Source: Shewanella maritima (GTDB lineage Bacteria; Pseudomonadota; Gammaproteobacteria; Enterobacterales; Shewanellaceae). Taken from it: a stretch of DNA of 64,000 bases. Location of the stretch: the NCBI RefSeq assembly GCF_004295345.1, contig NZ_CP036200.1, positions 3,659,501 through 3,723,500 of the forward strand, in the 5' to 3' direction. Shown here in pieces: positions 46,986 through 55,860 of the stretch. The notes beneath the pieces were generated by a model. The model was not told where the DNA came from. It made no database searches and worked only from the letters and a program-made list of their open reading frames with translations. The first letter of the stretch is position 1. Each line of letters opens with the position of its first letter. Made by a program: the position numbers and the translations under genes.

Positions 46986-47547
46986 ATTGATGCTCAAAGC
47001 GCTCTTATCGAACCACGCCTAGTTAATCGCGGGTAAAATAGGGCAAGTTAAGTGTATTTGCTCTAAAGTGGCTATTCTACACAAGTTTGCGTAATTGTTA
47101 AAAATCCATAGTGCGCAGTTTTTGATGATTTGGCAATGATCATTTGCTTTCTATTAAACCTCTCTAGGTTGATTCTCCGCTTAATTTGACCTGAATATAG
47201 TGGCGAATTTGTCTTTTAATAATGTATTACAAATAAGCCTACTTTCGATGAAAAAAGTGCAATTTATTTACTTATGCCAAACTTGGTTGTTTTATAAACG
47301 AAAAAATCTGAGTAAATTTCATCAATAAATCCATGCTTACTAATCTATTGATTTAAATCACGAATAGTTTAAATCTAGTTTGATGCTTGTCACGCTGAAT
47401 TATGGTTTTGTGATCGAATTGTTTATTTTGTTGTGGCGCAACTGTTAATTATTGTGTAATGTTTAGCCTAGACATGACAGCGTTGTCATTTCTTCGGAAA
47501 TGGTTATGAACATAAAACGATAATAAGTTATGGAAAGGGAAACAAAG
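46986..47547. other. 562-base divergent regulatory region
   Basis: It holds the promoters of the LacI-type gene and of the TonB receptor. Apart from the operator at 47474-47489 it is A/T-rich with no clear gene. Confidence 0.5.
47474..47489. promoter_or_regulatory. LacI-family operator upstream of the TonB receptor gene
   Basis: ATGACAGCGTTGTCAT is a 16-base palindrome with one central mismatch pair and a CG centre, typical of LacI-family operators. TGACA-N-CG-N-TGTCA sites are ascribed to NagR-type regulators in Alteromonadales as I recall, so an N-acetylglucosamine-type signal is a possibility. It lies 58 bases before the receptor start. Confidence 0.7.
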
Positions 47548-50142
47548 ATGCGACCATCTACCTTAAAGAAAACACCACTAGCAACTACTATTGCTCTGCT
47601 TATGGGCGGCATGATCTCAACAGGAGTGACTGCAGCAGAGCCAGTAAATGATGAGAATATTGAAAAGATTGAAGTGCGTGGTATGCGCGCATCTTTGAAA
47701 GCTTCGGTGAACGAGAAGCGCTTTTCTAACTCTGTTGTCGATGCGGTTACCGCAGAAGACATTGGTAAGTTCCCCGATAGTGATATCGGTGAGTCATTAG
47801 GTCGAATTCCTGGCGTTTCAGTGAACCGTCAGTTCGGTCAAGGCTCGCAAGTATCGATTCGTGGTGCTTCAAGTCGCCTAACTCGTACGCTACTTAATGG
47901 CCACAGTGTTGCTTCTACTGGTTGGTATGATCAGCAAGATATTGACCGCAGCTTCAACTACAGCCTACTTCCACCAGAAATGGTTGGCTCGATTGTGGTT
48001 CATAAGTCTTCTCGCGCCGATATGCCAGAAGGTGGCGTGGGTGGTACTGTGATTGTTGAAACTCGCAAGCCACTAGACTTAGATTCAAATACCGTGTTCT
48101 TAAGCGCAAAAGGCGATTATGGCTCAATCTCTGAAGAGACAGACCCTGAATTATCAGGCCTTTACAGCTGGAAGAATGAAGACGAAACATTTGGTTTCTT
48201 AGTATCTGCAGCAGGTTCTGAGACAAACTATCAACGCAATGGTATTGAGTCACTTGTTGGCTGGGGTGATATTGTTCCATCAACATTTGAGCAAGAGCGT
48301 GAGCGCACTGCACTGAATGCCGCTTTCCAATATCGACCAACTGAGCAGCTTTCTCTTGGTTTGAACTTAATGTCTTTAGACATGAAAGCAAACAATGCTA
48401 ATACCTCGTTGTTCGTTATGTTCCCTGATGATAAAGATGCTGCTTGTGAACAGCGCAACGCATCAGGTACTTGTACTTTCTATCGCCGTGACGCTAACGA
48501 TACTAACCCTGGCTGGGCACAAACCTGGGCACGTAAAGCGAGCATGGACTCAAAAACGGTCGACTTCGACTTCGCTTATGAGGCTGACAACTTTACCCTA
48601 GAAGGTCGTGTGGGTAACACCAAATCTGAAGGTGGTACTGACTTAACTGCAAACTATGGTTTCTGGTTAGGTACACCTGCAGACTTTGCTGGTACTTATG
48701 ATGCAACAGGCGATGTGATCAACATTGATATTGCAAACAAGAACTTCACTGCAGAAGATTTTGGTGGCCAATTATCACCAGCAGGTTGGTCGCTTAAGAA
48801 GCAACCAAACTCAGATGAAGAAACCTATGCTCAGTTTGATGTCACAGTCCCAGTAGAGCTGGGTGCGATTACTTCGTTTAAATCAGGTGTGCGTTATGCA
48901 GACCATGATGTAAAGCAGCTAACGCTACCTGCAATTGTCGCTGCTGATGTTGCCGCTAAAGACGCTTCAGCATATTACAATGGTCAAGTTTCTTCAGGCG
49001 CCGGTTTTACACTACCTAAGCCAAACCTTGATGCGATGATTAACGATGCATACGCAGCTATCGAAGGTTTCTCAAGTGAAGGTGCAGTATACAAATCGGG
49101 TTACGGTACCATTAATGAGAAGAACCTAGCGCTTTACTTAATGGCTGATTTTGAAGCTGAAGGTATCCGCGGTAACTTTGGTTTACGTTACATCTCGACT
49201 GATGCTGAATCTGACTACTATGCCCTGCAAGCTGATGGTACTTATGCGGATAACCTCAGCAAAGACAAAGCTAGCTACAGCGACGTGTTACCAAGCATCA
49301 ACGTTGCGTTTGACGTGACCCAAGATGTGATTATTCGTGCATCGGCTGCGCAGGTTATTTCGCGTGCTAACTATGCAGATATGTTCGCATCTTCAGCGTT
49401 AGTGGGTTATGCGGATGGTACTGCTGGTAATGAAGTGGTTAACACGGGTAACGTTGGCCTTAACCCTTACAAAGCTACCCAAGCCGATTTAGGCGTTGAG
49501 TGGTACTTCAGCCCTGATGGACTTGTAAGTGCTACATACTTTATCAAGGACATTAGCTCATTCATTACGACAGAGCAGCTGCTTGATCAGCAAGTGGGTA
49601 TTGTTGACCCAGATTCTGGTGTAGATAACTGGACTGTATCAACCAAAACAAATGGTACCGGCGGCACAATTAAAGGTATCGAGTTACAACTTCAAGATGC
49701 GTTTGATAATGGCCTAGGTTATTCGGCTAACTATACATTTGCAGAATCTGATGCCCCAGCATCGAACTACCCTGATGAAATCAGCGTGTTCTCAGATTCA
49801 TCTAAGCACACTGTTAACCTAGTTGGTTTCTATGAGATGGATGATTTTGCAGCGCGCGTAGCTTATAACTGGCGTAGTGAGTATATGATCCGCGAGCTGC
49901 CATACTTCTACGGCAACCGTGAGCATGAGGCATACGGTACACTTGATTTAAGTGCTAGCTATGCAATCACTGACTACCTAGGTGTGACCTTTGAAGTAGT
50001 TAACCTACTTGAAGAAGACAGCATTCAAAAAGGTATCGCGCCATCTGGTGCTGAGGTGAAGCCTGAGCTTAAAGATGGTTACCCGGCATGGAGCTTTGAA
50101 GGTGAGGCTCGTTACAAGTTAGGTATGACGTTAAGATTCTAA
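47548..50142 (+). CDS. TonB-dependent outer-membrane receptor
   Basis: An 864-residue precursor of the TonB-dependent receptor family, of the type first described in Xanthomonas and Caulobacter (TIGR01782-like) for carbohydrate uptake. A signal peptide is at the start (cleavage near GVTAA|EP). Then a plug domain with the TonB-box-like IEKIEVRGMRASLKAS and SIRGASSRLTRTLLNG, and a large beta-barrel ending in GMTLRF (the outer-membrane C-terminal Phe). AAAGGGA before ATG 47548 and the signal peptide decide this start over 47530. The next gene is a halogenase-like flavoprotein, with a hairpin terminator in between. Confidence 0.93.
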   Translation: MRPSTLKKTPLATTIALLMGGMISTGVTAAEPVNDENIEKIEVRGMRASLKASVNEKRFSNSVVDAVTAEDIGKFPDSDIGESLGRIPGVSVNRQFGQGSQVSIRGASSRLTRTLLNGHSVASTGWYDQQDIDRSFNYSLLPPEMVGSIVVHKSSRADMPEGGVGGTVIVETRKPLDLDSNTVFLSAKGDYGSISEETDPELSGLYSWKNEDETFGFLVSAAGSETNYQRNGIESLVGWGDIVPSTFEQERERTALNAAFQYRPTEQLSLGLNLMSLDMKANNANTSLFVMFPDDKDAACEQRNASGTCTFYRRDANDTNPGWAQTWARKASMDSKTVDFDFAYEADNFTLEGRVGNTKSEGGTDLTANYGFWLGTPADFAGTYDATGDVINIDIANKNFTAEDFGGQLSPAGWSLKKQPNSDEETYAQFDVTVPVELGAITSFKSGVRYADHDVKQLTLPAIVAADVAAKDASAYYNGQVSSGAGFTLPKPNLDAMINDAYAAIEGFSSEGAVYKSGYGTINEKNLALYLMADFEAEGIRGNFGLRYISTDAESDYYALQADGTYADNLSKDKASYSDVLPSINVAFDVTQDVIIRASAAQVISRANYADMFASSALVGYADGTAGNEVVNTGNVGLNPYKATQADLGVEWYFSPDGLVSATYFIKDISSFITTEQLLDQQVGIVDPDSGVDNWTVSTKTNGTGGTIKGIELQLQDAFDNGLGYSANYTFAESDAPASNYPDEISVFSDSSKHTVNLVGFYEMDDFAARVAYNWRSEYMIRELPYFYGNREHEAYGTLDLSASYAITDYLGVTFEVVNLLEEDSIQKGIAPSGAEVKPELKDGYPAWSFEGEARYKLGMTLRF

Positions 50143-50177
50143 TCTCTGATTTGAAAGTCTTTAACTAAGCAAAGCAT

Positions 50178-50213
50178 CAAAGCCAGTTACCCCAGTAGCT
50201 GGCTTTGTTTTTT
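50178..50213 (+). terminator. Hairpin with T-run between the receptor and the halogenase-like gene
   Basis: The stem CAAAGCCAGTTA / TAGCTGGCTTTG (one mismatch) plus six T, ending 13 bases before the next start. It may act as a partial terminator and let the receptor be made in larger amount than the following genes. Confidence 0.75.
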
Positions 50214-50226
50214 AGAGGATGGATAA

Positions 50227-51774
50227 GTGCAAATATCTAAAGTTGCTATTATTGGCGGCGGCACAGCAGGTTGGCTTGCTGCGAATCACTTAGGGCTAGC
50301 CCTTGCTGGGCGTGCTATTCAGCTAACGCTTATAGAGTCGCCCGACATTCCAACAATTGGTGTCGGTGAGGGTACAGTGCCGTCTATTAGACAGACCTTA
50401 AAGCGCTTTGGGATCCGTGAAACCGAGTTTATTCGTAGTTGCGATGTGTCGTTCAAGCAATCGATTAAATTTCAAAATTGGCTTAATAAACAGCTTCATG
50501 GCGAGGGTAACTTTTATCATCACTTGTTCGACAACCCATTTCGGTTTGGCGACCAACACTCAAAGGCGTGGTATCAAGATTGGCAAAGTAGTCAAACAGA
50601 TAGCGCTTATGCTCAAACCGTTTCACCTCAGTTTGCCGCCTGTGAAGCCAATTTAGCCCCTAAGCAAATTACAACGCCAGAATATGAATCTGTTTGTGGC
50701 TATGCCTATCACTTAAATGCAGCTAAGTTTGCTCAGCTCCTAGGTGACAATGCCAAGGGCAAATTTAATGTCGAGCATGTTAAAGCGAATGTACTTGATG
50801 CCAAGCTGCACGCCAACGGCGCGATTAAATCGCTTATATTGGATAAGCATAGCGCGCAGCCTGAGCGTGAGTTCGACTTTTATATTGACTGCAGTGGTTT
50901 TGAGTCGATTTTGCATGCCAAGGTGTTAAAAAGTGATTTTGTGGATAAATCCTCGCAGTTGTTTGTTAACCAAGCGCTGGTTGCTCAGGTGCCAACCGAT
51001 GAGTCACAAGCTTTGCCGCCTTATACGCTAGCAACAGCTCATCAAGCAGGGTGGATTTGGGATATCGCACTGCCGAGCCGCAGAGGTTGCGGTTTAGTAT
51101 TTTCAGACAATCATATCTCAAGCGAGCAGGCACAAGATAAGTTTGCCAAATATTTAGGCGAGGCAGCTGCACAAGCTAGCATTAGACAAATACCCATGAA
51201 GGTAGGTTATCGAAAGCAGTTTTGGCAGCAAAACTGTGTGGCACTTGGCTTAACGCAGGGGTTTCTTGAACCAATTGAAGCAACCTCAATTTTGCTCACC
51301 GACTTTAGCGCAGATTACCTCGCTAAGCGTTTCCCAAGCTCAACCGAACAAATAAGTTTATTGCGCGAGCGCTTCAATCATACGATGACTTACGCATGGG
51401 AGCGGGTAGTGGAATTTGCCAAACTGCATTATTGCCTGTCAGACAGAATTGATAGTCAGTTTTGGATTGATAACCGCGCTGCTGAATCGATCCCTGATGG
51501 ATTAAAGCAAAGGTTAGCATTATGGCAAACAGCTATGCCGATTACGGATGATTTTTTCTCGCGCTTTGAAGTGTTCAATTTAGACAACTATTTATACGTC
51601 CTTAATGGAATGAAGTTTAAGGGCGACTTTGTGGCTGCCTCTTCACAATCAAACAAAAGCGCAGGCAAAGGCAACCTGGCTATCGAGTCAATGGCTAATC
51701 AGTTATTAGCTGAGTTGCCCGAACATCGAGATTTAATCAACAAAATCCACCAATTTGGGCTGCAAACGGTTTAG
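50227..51774 (+). CDS. Tryptophan-halogenase-family flavoprotein
   Basis: A 515-residue protein. It begins VAIIGGGTAGWLAANHL (GxGxxG FAD motif), then PTIGVGEGTVPSI, SFKQSIKFQNW (the lysine equivalent to the catalytic K79 of PrnA is present), GWIWDIAL (close to the WxWxIP halogenase motif) and EPIEATSILLTDF. The start is GTG with GAGGAT upstream. Such genes are common next to TonB-dependent receptors and sugar-catabolic operons in Alteromonadales and Caulobacterales, and no halogenase activity has been shown for them as far as I know, so the family name should not be read as function. Confidence 0.88.
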   Translation: MQISKVAIIGGGTAGWLAANHLGLALAGRAIQLTLIESPDIPTIGVGEGTVPSIRQTLKRFGIRETEFIRSCDVSFKQSIKFQNWLNKQLHGEGNFYHHLFDNPFRFGDQHSKAWYQDWQSSQTDSAYAQTVSPQFAACEANLAPKQITTPEYESVCGYAYHLNAAKFAQLLGDNAKGKFNVEHVKANVLDAKLHANGAIKSLILDKHSAQPEREFDFYIDCSGFESILHAKVLKSDFVDKSSQLFVNQALVAQVPTDESQALPPYTLATAHQAGWIWDIALPSRRGCGLVFSDNHISSEQAQDKFAKYLGEAAAQASIRQIPMKVGYRKQFWQQNCVALGLTQGFLEPIEATSILLTDFSADYLAKRFPSSTEQISLLRERFNHTMTYAWERVVEFAKLHYCLSDRIDSQFWIDNRAAESIPDGLKQRLALWQTAMPITDDFFSRFEVFNLDNYLYVLNGMKFKGDFVAASSQSNKSAGKGNLAIESMANQLLAELPEHRDLINKIHQFGLQTV

Positions 51775-51930
51775 TTTGGCGCTTTTTTGACCGAACCCCA
51801 TTCTAGTCAGCAGTTAATGATAAATTCACTTGTAATTCGCAGGTAAGTTGGTAGTTTCAAGGATGTTCAAATTCATTACAAAAAGCACATGTCCTACATT
51901 TGATGATTAAGTGCTATTACAGGAGTAAAA

Positions 51931-52629
51931 ATGGCTAACCAAATTACATTATTAGACCATGCTAAACATGGCGAACTAAAAATTACTAACACTGATTTCG
52001 CCCACGTAGCTGATCAACACATTGTGCCTATTTCACTACATGAAATTTCTCGTGCAGCCATTGAGTATCCTGTGGTATTTGTTAAAAATGCAGAGTCTGG
52101 TGAGTTCCAGTCTGTGGTTATGCTAGGTCTAAAACCAGGTCAAAACCTGAGTGTTAAAGACGGTAAGTGGCAAGGCCTTTACGTACCTGCTGTTATTCGT
52201 GACTATCCACTAGGTCTAGTACTTAACCCAGAAGTGAAAGACAAAGTTTGGATTGGTATTCGTGAAGAAGCTAAAGAAGTGAGCAAAGACGAGGGTCAGC
52301 CACTATTTGAAGGCGAGAAAGAAACGCCGTTCTTAGAAGCACGTAAAAAAGCGCTAATTGAGCACTTCGAGCAAGATCAAGCTACTCGCAATATTCTTGG
52401 TTTCCTAGGCGAAAAAGAGCTACTGAAGAGCCAAGCTATCACTGTTGAAGTAAACGGTGAAAAGCGCAATATCAACGGTTTATACATCATTGATGAAGCT
52501 AAACTAAACGATCTTTCTGACGAAGATTTCCTAGAGCTACGTAAGCGCGGTCTACTAGCACCTATCTATGGTCACCTAACGTCAATGAATCAAATCAACC
52601 GTTTAGCTCGCACTGAAGCTATGGGTTAA
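51931..52629 (+). CDS. SapC family protein
   Basis: A 232-residue cytoplasmic protein with MANQITLLDHAKHGELKI..., VPISLHEISRAAIEYPVVFVKN, GLYVPAVIRDYPLGLVLN and LAPIYGHLTSMNQINRLA, all features of the SapC family (PF07277). It has no clear signal peptide here; SapC was named from a Campylobacter surface-layer context and its role is unclear. It lies 156 bases after the halogenase-like gene. AGGAGTAAAAATG gives a good ribosome-binding site. It belongs by position to the same receptor cluster. Confidence 0.9.
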   Translation: MANQITLLDHAKHGELKITNTDFAHVADQHIVPISLHEISRAAIEYPVVFVKNAESGEFQSVVMLGLKPGQNLSVKDGKWQGLYVPAVIRDYPLGLVLNPEVKDKVWIGIREEAKEVSKDEGQPLFEGEKETPFLEARKKALIEHFEQDQATRNILGFLGEKELLKSQAITVEVNGEKRNINGLYIIDEAKLNDLSDEDFLELRKRGLLAPIYGHLTSMNQINRLARTEAMG

Positions 52630-52678
52630 TGGTTGCGCTGCTGGGTTCTCATTGAGAATTCGTTAAGCAAATAAAAAG

Positions 52679-52710
52679 AAGCCGGTTTCAACTGTGAAAC
52701 CGGCTTTTTA
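52679..52710 (+). terminator. Terminator after the SapC gene
   Basis: The perfect 12-base-pair stem AAGCCGGTTTCA / TGAAACCGGCTT with loop ACTG and a T run, about 50 bases after the stop. Confidence 0.92.
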
Positions 52711-52769
52711 ATACCTGGAGGCAATGGGTGATGAATGGACCCTAGACCAGGTTTTTCAGGACGTACTTA

Positions 52770-53258
52770 TTATAAAAATCCATAGTCCAAGTTAGCTTTA
52801 GCGCCTTGAACCTCAATGGCGACTTTAAAGTTCTCTACATCTGATTGCCAATCAACATCATCCAGTGTTAGCAGGTAAGTCCCCGATTGCAGCTCTTTTA
52901 CGCTTAGTTCGCAATCTTGTTGCTCAATACATTTACCCTCATAGGTTTGGTGCCAGGCAAGTTCATATTTAACCGAATGCGCTGAGTCATTTGGGTAACC
53001 CATTAACAATAAGTTGAACTCAGTTGCACCGGTTATCGCAAGGTCGTCATCGCCCGTGAGCTTAACCGTAATTTCGCCTTGTTTAGGTAAGCTTGTGACC
53101 AGGCCAACCTTGATAGTGTTGGTTTCATCAATCGCAATTGTGGTGACAGGCTCAGGTGTTGGCACCTCTGGCTCTTCGATAACATCATCATCACTGTTAC
53201 AGGCCGTTATCCCGCTAACGCATGCACCGATCAGCAACAAATAAATTAACTTTTTCAT
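52770..53258 (-). CDS. Lipoprotein of unknown function
   Basis: A 162-residue protein with a type II signal peptide ending GITAC (Cys20), so it is a lipoprotein. An acidic/proline stretch (NSDDDVIEEPEVPTPEPV) is followed by a beta-rich domain with two cysteines (KCIEQQDCEL). The family is not recognised. It lies 14 bases after the C_GCAxxG/di-heme gene with GGAGAAGAC before the ATG, and shares its transcript. Together they may form an exported pair. Confidence 0.8.
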   Translation of the reverse strand: MKKLIYLLLIGACVSGITACNSDDDVIEEPEVPTPEPVTTIAIDETNTIKVGLVTSLPKQGEITVKLTGDDDLAITGATEFNLLLMGYPNDSAHSVKYELAWHQTYEGKCIEQQDCELSVKELQSGTYLLTLDDVDWQSDVENFKVAIEVQGAKANLDYGFL

Positions 53259-53272
53259 TTGTCTTCTCCTTG

Positions 53273-54082
53273 TTAGTGGCCGCCATGGCAGGTGTCACAT
53301 GCCATATTGGTTTTCACACTAGGTGCAAAGGTCGAGCTTGAAGTGTGACAGCTCTGACAGCTTTCAACAGTGCTTGAGATTGGGTGAGCATCAACCGCTT
53401 GACCGTCAAAGGCATCGTTGAGCATAGAAACCACTTCATAAACTACAGAAGCAGATAGTTGTTTACAGCGCATGCCTTTCTCGCTGAATGATTTGCCATT
53501 CTCACGCGCCCATAAGCTGATAGATGAGTGACACAAAATACTGTTTGCTTTGGTTGGCGTACCAACTTGTTCAAGCGTTGTTGCTTTATCTTCACCAATA
53601 CCAGCTAGGAATTCATCAGTTTGAATTGGCAAGGCTGTATTTTCGTAGTAGCGCATGGTTTGTCCGAGCAAGACATTAGCAGGTTCGCCATTAACTGACA
53701 GCAAATTCATCAACATAGCGGTGGCGTTAATATTACCGCAAACCGTGCCTTCGCCTAGCATGCCTGCATAGCCATAGTGCGCCATTGCGGTAGGCACTTG
53801 AGCAAATTTGTCGGCATCAGCAGAGCTTGACTCTGCAAGGCTTGCGATAATGCTGTCGAACACCTGGAACATACAGCCATTACCTGTCTCGTAAGCACGT
53901 TTTGCTACTGCCATTGGATCAAGTTTTGCGTAGGCTAAGCGAGTACCTACTTCGAGTTTCCACTCACCTGTGTTGTTAGTTACTGCGGCCAAAACAGGAT
54001 TGGCGAGTATTGCGCCACCTGCTGCCGCTGACGAAATACCAATAATACGACCAAGTGCTTGTCTTCTATTTAAGGTGTCCAT
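53273..54082 (-). CDS. Exported C_GCAxxG_C_C protein with two C-terminal c-heme motifs
   Basis: A 269-residue protein. The N-terminus (NRRQALGRIIGISSAAAGGA) has two arginines and a hydrophobic segment, a likely Tat signal ending near VLAA. The middle fits the C_GCAxxG_C_C redox family: C70 in NGC, C115 in GEGTVCGNINA, C184 and C206. At the end are two heme c motifs, CQSCH (242-246) and CDTCH (262-266). So it should be a periplasmic redox protein bearing two hemes. GGAGAG before ATG 54082 decides the start. It is first gene of a two-gene unit with the lipoprotein, divergent from a ToxR-like regulator. Confidence 0.82.
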   Translation of the reverse strand: MDTLNRRQALGRIIGISSAAAGGAILANPVLAAVTNNTGEWKLEVGTRLAYAKLDPMAVAKRAYETGNGCMFQVFDSIIASLAESSSADADKFAQVPTAMAHYGYAGMLGEGTVCGNINATAMLMNLLSVNGEPANVLLGQTMRYYENTALPIQTDEFLAGIGEDKATTLEQVGTPTKANSILCHSSISLWARENGKSFSEKGMRCKQLSASVVYEVVSMLNDAFDGQAVDAHPISSTVESCQSCHTSSSTFAPSVKTNMACDTCHGGH

Positions 54083-54495
54083 AAGTACGCTCTCCACTGT
54101 TTTTGTCATCATTTTTATTAAGCTGATTTCACTACTAACTGGCTGTCGTTACAGCGTGTGGCTAGTGGTTGATAAATCAGCTTTGTTACTGGGTTAATTA
54201 GATGATGGCAGGTTGTGAAAACCAAAATGGGATCTTGGTCATAGTAATTTTGCACTTGAAAAAGCTGCTCTATTAGATTTTTCTGTTGAATTAATGTGCT
54301 ACTTAATTGTTAGGTTTTAGCTTTTAATTCCAATAATTTATTGTTGTGCGATATGTAATCTCAATTACTGGGTTTTACAGCAAAATTTACATGATTTTTA
54401 GTGTGATTGAACTCACAAACCCTTGAGTTGGCAGGTGTTAATCTGTAACCGCGAAGTGACTAAGTAGTAAATAGCTTGAGGTAGGTTGGAGCAAT
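54083..54495. other. 413-base divergent region between the heme protein and the ToxR-like pair
   Basis: It is A/T-rich and holds a perfect-consensus CRP site at 54402-54417. No other gene or hairpin is clear. Confidence 0.5.
54402..54417. promoter_or_regulatory. CRP site of perfect consensus
   Basis: TGTGATTGAACTCACA matches TGTGA-N6-TCACA at all ten fixed positions. It is centred 86 bases before the ToxR-like start and about 327 bases before the divergent heme-protein gene. The first is a usual distance for activation. Confidence 0.7.
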
Positions 54496-55245
54496 ATGAG
54501 GTTAGATGATTTTGAATTAGACCTGAGTAACAGCTTACTGATCAATAGCCAAACTCAGCAGCAATATCACCTCACAAGAACCGAGTTGCAAGTGCTTGAG
54601 CAGTTAGCTTTGCATGCCAATCAAGTGATGACTAAAGGTCAGTTAGCGTGTGCAGGCTCAGGCGAGCCTGTAATGAGTGAGTCTGCCGTGGCCAAGGCGG
54701 TTTTTACGTTGCGAAAGCACCTTGGTGAGCATTATGAAAACATCATCGAAACCGTACCTAAGCAAGGGTATCGTTTAAACCTGCGTGAGCAGTCTCCAGA
54801 GTGGCTGCAAAAGCGTAAGAAGCACCTGTTAGTACTCGGCGTTGGTATACTCGTATCACTCATCGTGCTGATGATGAGTATTGCTGGTATGCATAAGTAC
54901 ATCTGGTTTGAGCAGGCAAAATCTCCGGTAAAACAAAGTCGTAACGTCACCTTGGAGAGTCAGGAGCTGCTACATTTGGTTTGGTTAACATCTCCAAAAG
55001 CTTCTTCCGATCAAATTGACCATATGGAGCGCAGTATTCTTAGTGCATTGAATAAATGCGCTGAAGTTCAATGGCGGTACGTATACCTAGCGATTTCTAA
55101 TGATATGCAAGTGCTCAATATTTCGATGGAAGGTGTCGACGATGATGGACATTCCCACGTAAGGAATATTAAAACCAGCGACTTCTCTCTTGCCCCGACC
55201 TACATATCATCCTTATGGCTAGAGGAGGTATCGCTCTGTGGTTAG
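54496..55245 (+). CDS. ToxR/CadC-like membrane-bound winged-helix regulator
   Basis: A 249-residue protein. Residues 1-97 are an OmpR/PhoB-type winged helix (LTRTELQVLEQLALHANQVM; SESAVAKAVFTLRKHLGE; IIETVPKQGYRL), as in ToxR and CadC. One membrane segment is at about 110-131, and residues 132-249 should be periplasmic with two cysteines (C188, C248), which could pair as in ToxR. Its stop lies eight bases inside the next gene. The layout (cytoplasmic DNA-binding head, one membrane span, periplasmic sensor) is ToxR-like, but overall similarity is confined to the head. Ligand and targets are unknown. Confidence 0.8.
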   Translation: MRLDDFELDLSNSLLINSQTQQQYHLTRTELQVLEQLALHANQVMTKGQLACAGSGEPVMSESAVAKAVFTLRKHLGEHYENIIETVPKQGYRLNLREQSPEWLQKRKKHLLVLGVGILVSLIVLMMSIAGMHKYIWFEQAKSPVKQSRNVTLESQELLHLVWLTSPKASSDQIDHMERSILSALNKCAEVQWRYVYLAISNDMQVLNISMEGVDDDGHSHVRNIKTSDFSLAPTYISSLWLEEVSLCG

Positions 55246-55762
55246 TAAGAATCAGTGGATAGCAATTGTCCTTACGTTGGCGTGTGTTATTGGCGTGATA
55301 GTATACCAGCACCTTAAAGCGACCGAAGTCTATATCGTGCTGTCTTGTCGCAATGAGCTGGTGGCAAGTGACCCAGATTCGGGGCTATTGCAAAAGCATG
55401 GTTTAATCGCTGATTTTACCCTGCAGAATCGCTCAGCAAGCATTAGCTATCGCTACTTTACTCATGCTGGACTTCCGATTGCTACCCTGCATTTACAAGG
55501 TGACATACTCAGCGCTCATAAGGCAAAAGATGTGTATGTTCTTAACCTGGTTCATAGTGAGCTAGTGCGTCATCATCCAAGTATCGAGCTGCCGCAACAT
55601 GCTAATCATCTGCAGGCTTTTGCTAATCGTAATATTGATAAACAAGGCGTGCACAATCTAACGATCAGAATATTAAAAACCATGGATAAGCAAGATCTTG
55701 CACTGTTGTACTTTCTGCCGAGCACTAACATTTGTGCCTGTAATTTGGTGAAGATGCGTTAG
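55238..55762 (+). CDS. ToxS-like membrane-anchored periplasmic protein
   Basis: A 174-residue protein with an N-terminal membrane anchor (residues about 7-25) and a periplasmic domain with C37, C166 and C168 (ICAC). No family is recognised. It begins with GTG inside the regulator gene (8-base overlap) after AGAGGAGG, so the two are translated together. Size, topology and place match ToxS or TcpH, the partner proteins that stabilise ToxR/TcpP; a role as partner here is inference. Confidence 0.7.
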   Translation: MVSKNQWIAIVLTLACVIGVIVYQHLKATEVYIVLSCRNELVASDPDSGLLQKHGLIADFTLQNRSASISYRYFTHAGLPIATLHLQGDILSAHKAKDVYVLNLVHSELVRHHPSIELPQHANHLQAFANRNIDKQGVHNLTIRILKTMDKQDLALLYFLPSTNICACNLVKMR

Positions 55763-55798
55763 GTGAGATAACCTAAAAATATACGAGACTGAATATAG

Positions 55799-55826
55799 AA
55801 AATGCGAGCAGTGCTCGCATTTTTTG
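55799..55826. terminator. Bidirectional terminator between the ToxS-like gene and the CoA transferase
   Basis: The stem AAATGCGAGC / GCTCGCATTT, with T run on plus and A on the other side, between convergent genes. Confidence 0.88.
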
Positions 55827-55860
55827 TTTGAATTGACAGTGGCGTGCTGTCAAAACTCGA

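Noticed and set aside
50227..51774. A true tryptophan halogenase for natural products
   Set aside because: No biosynthetic gene cluster is near; the context is a TonB receptor locus, so only the family name is given.
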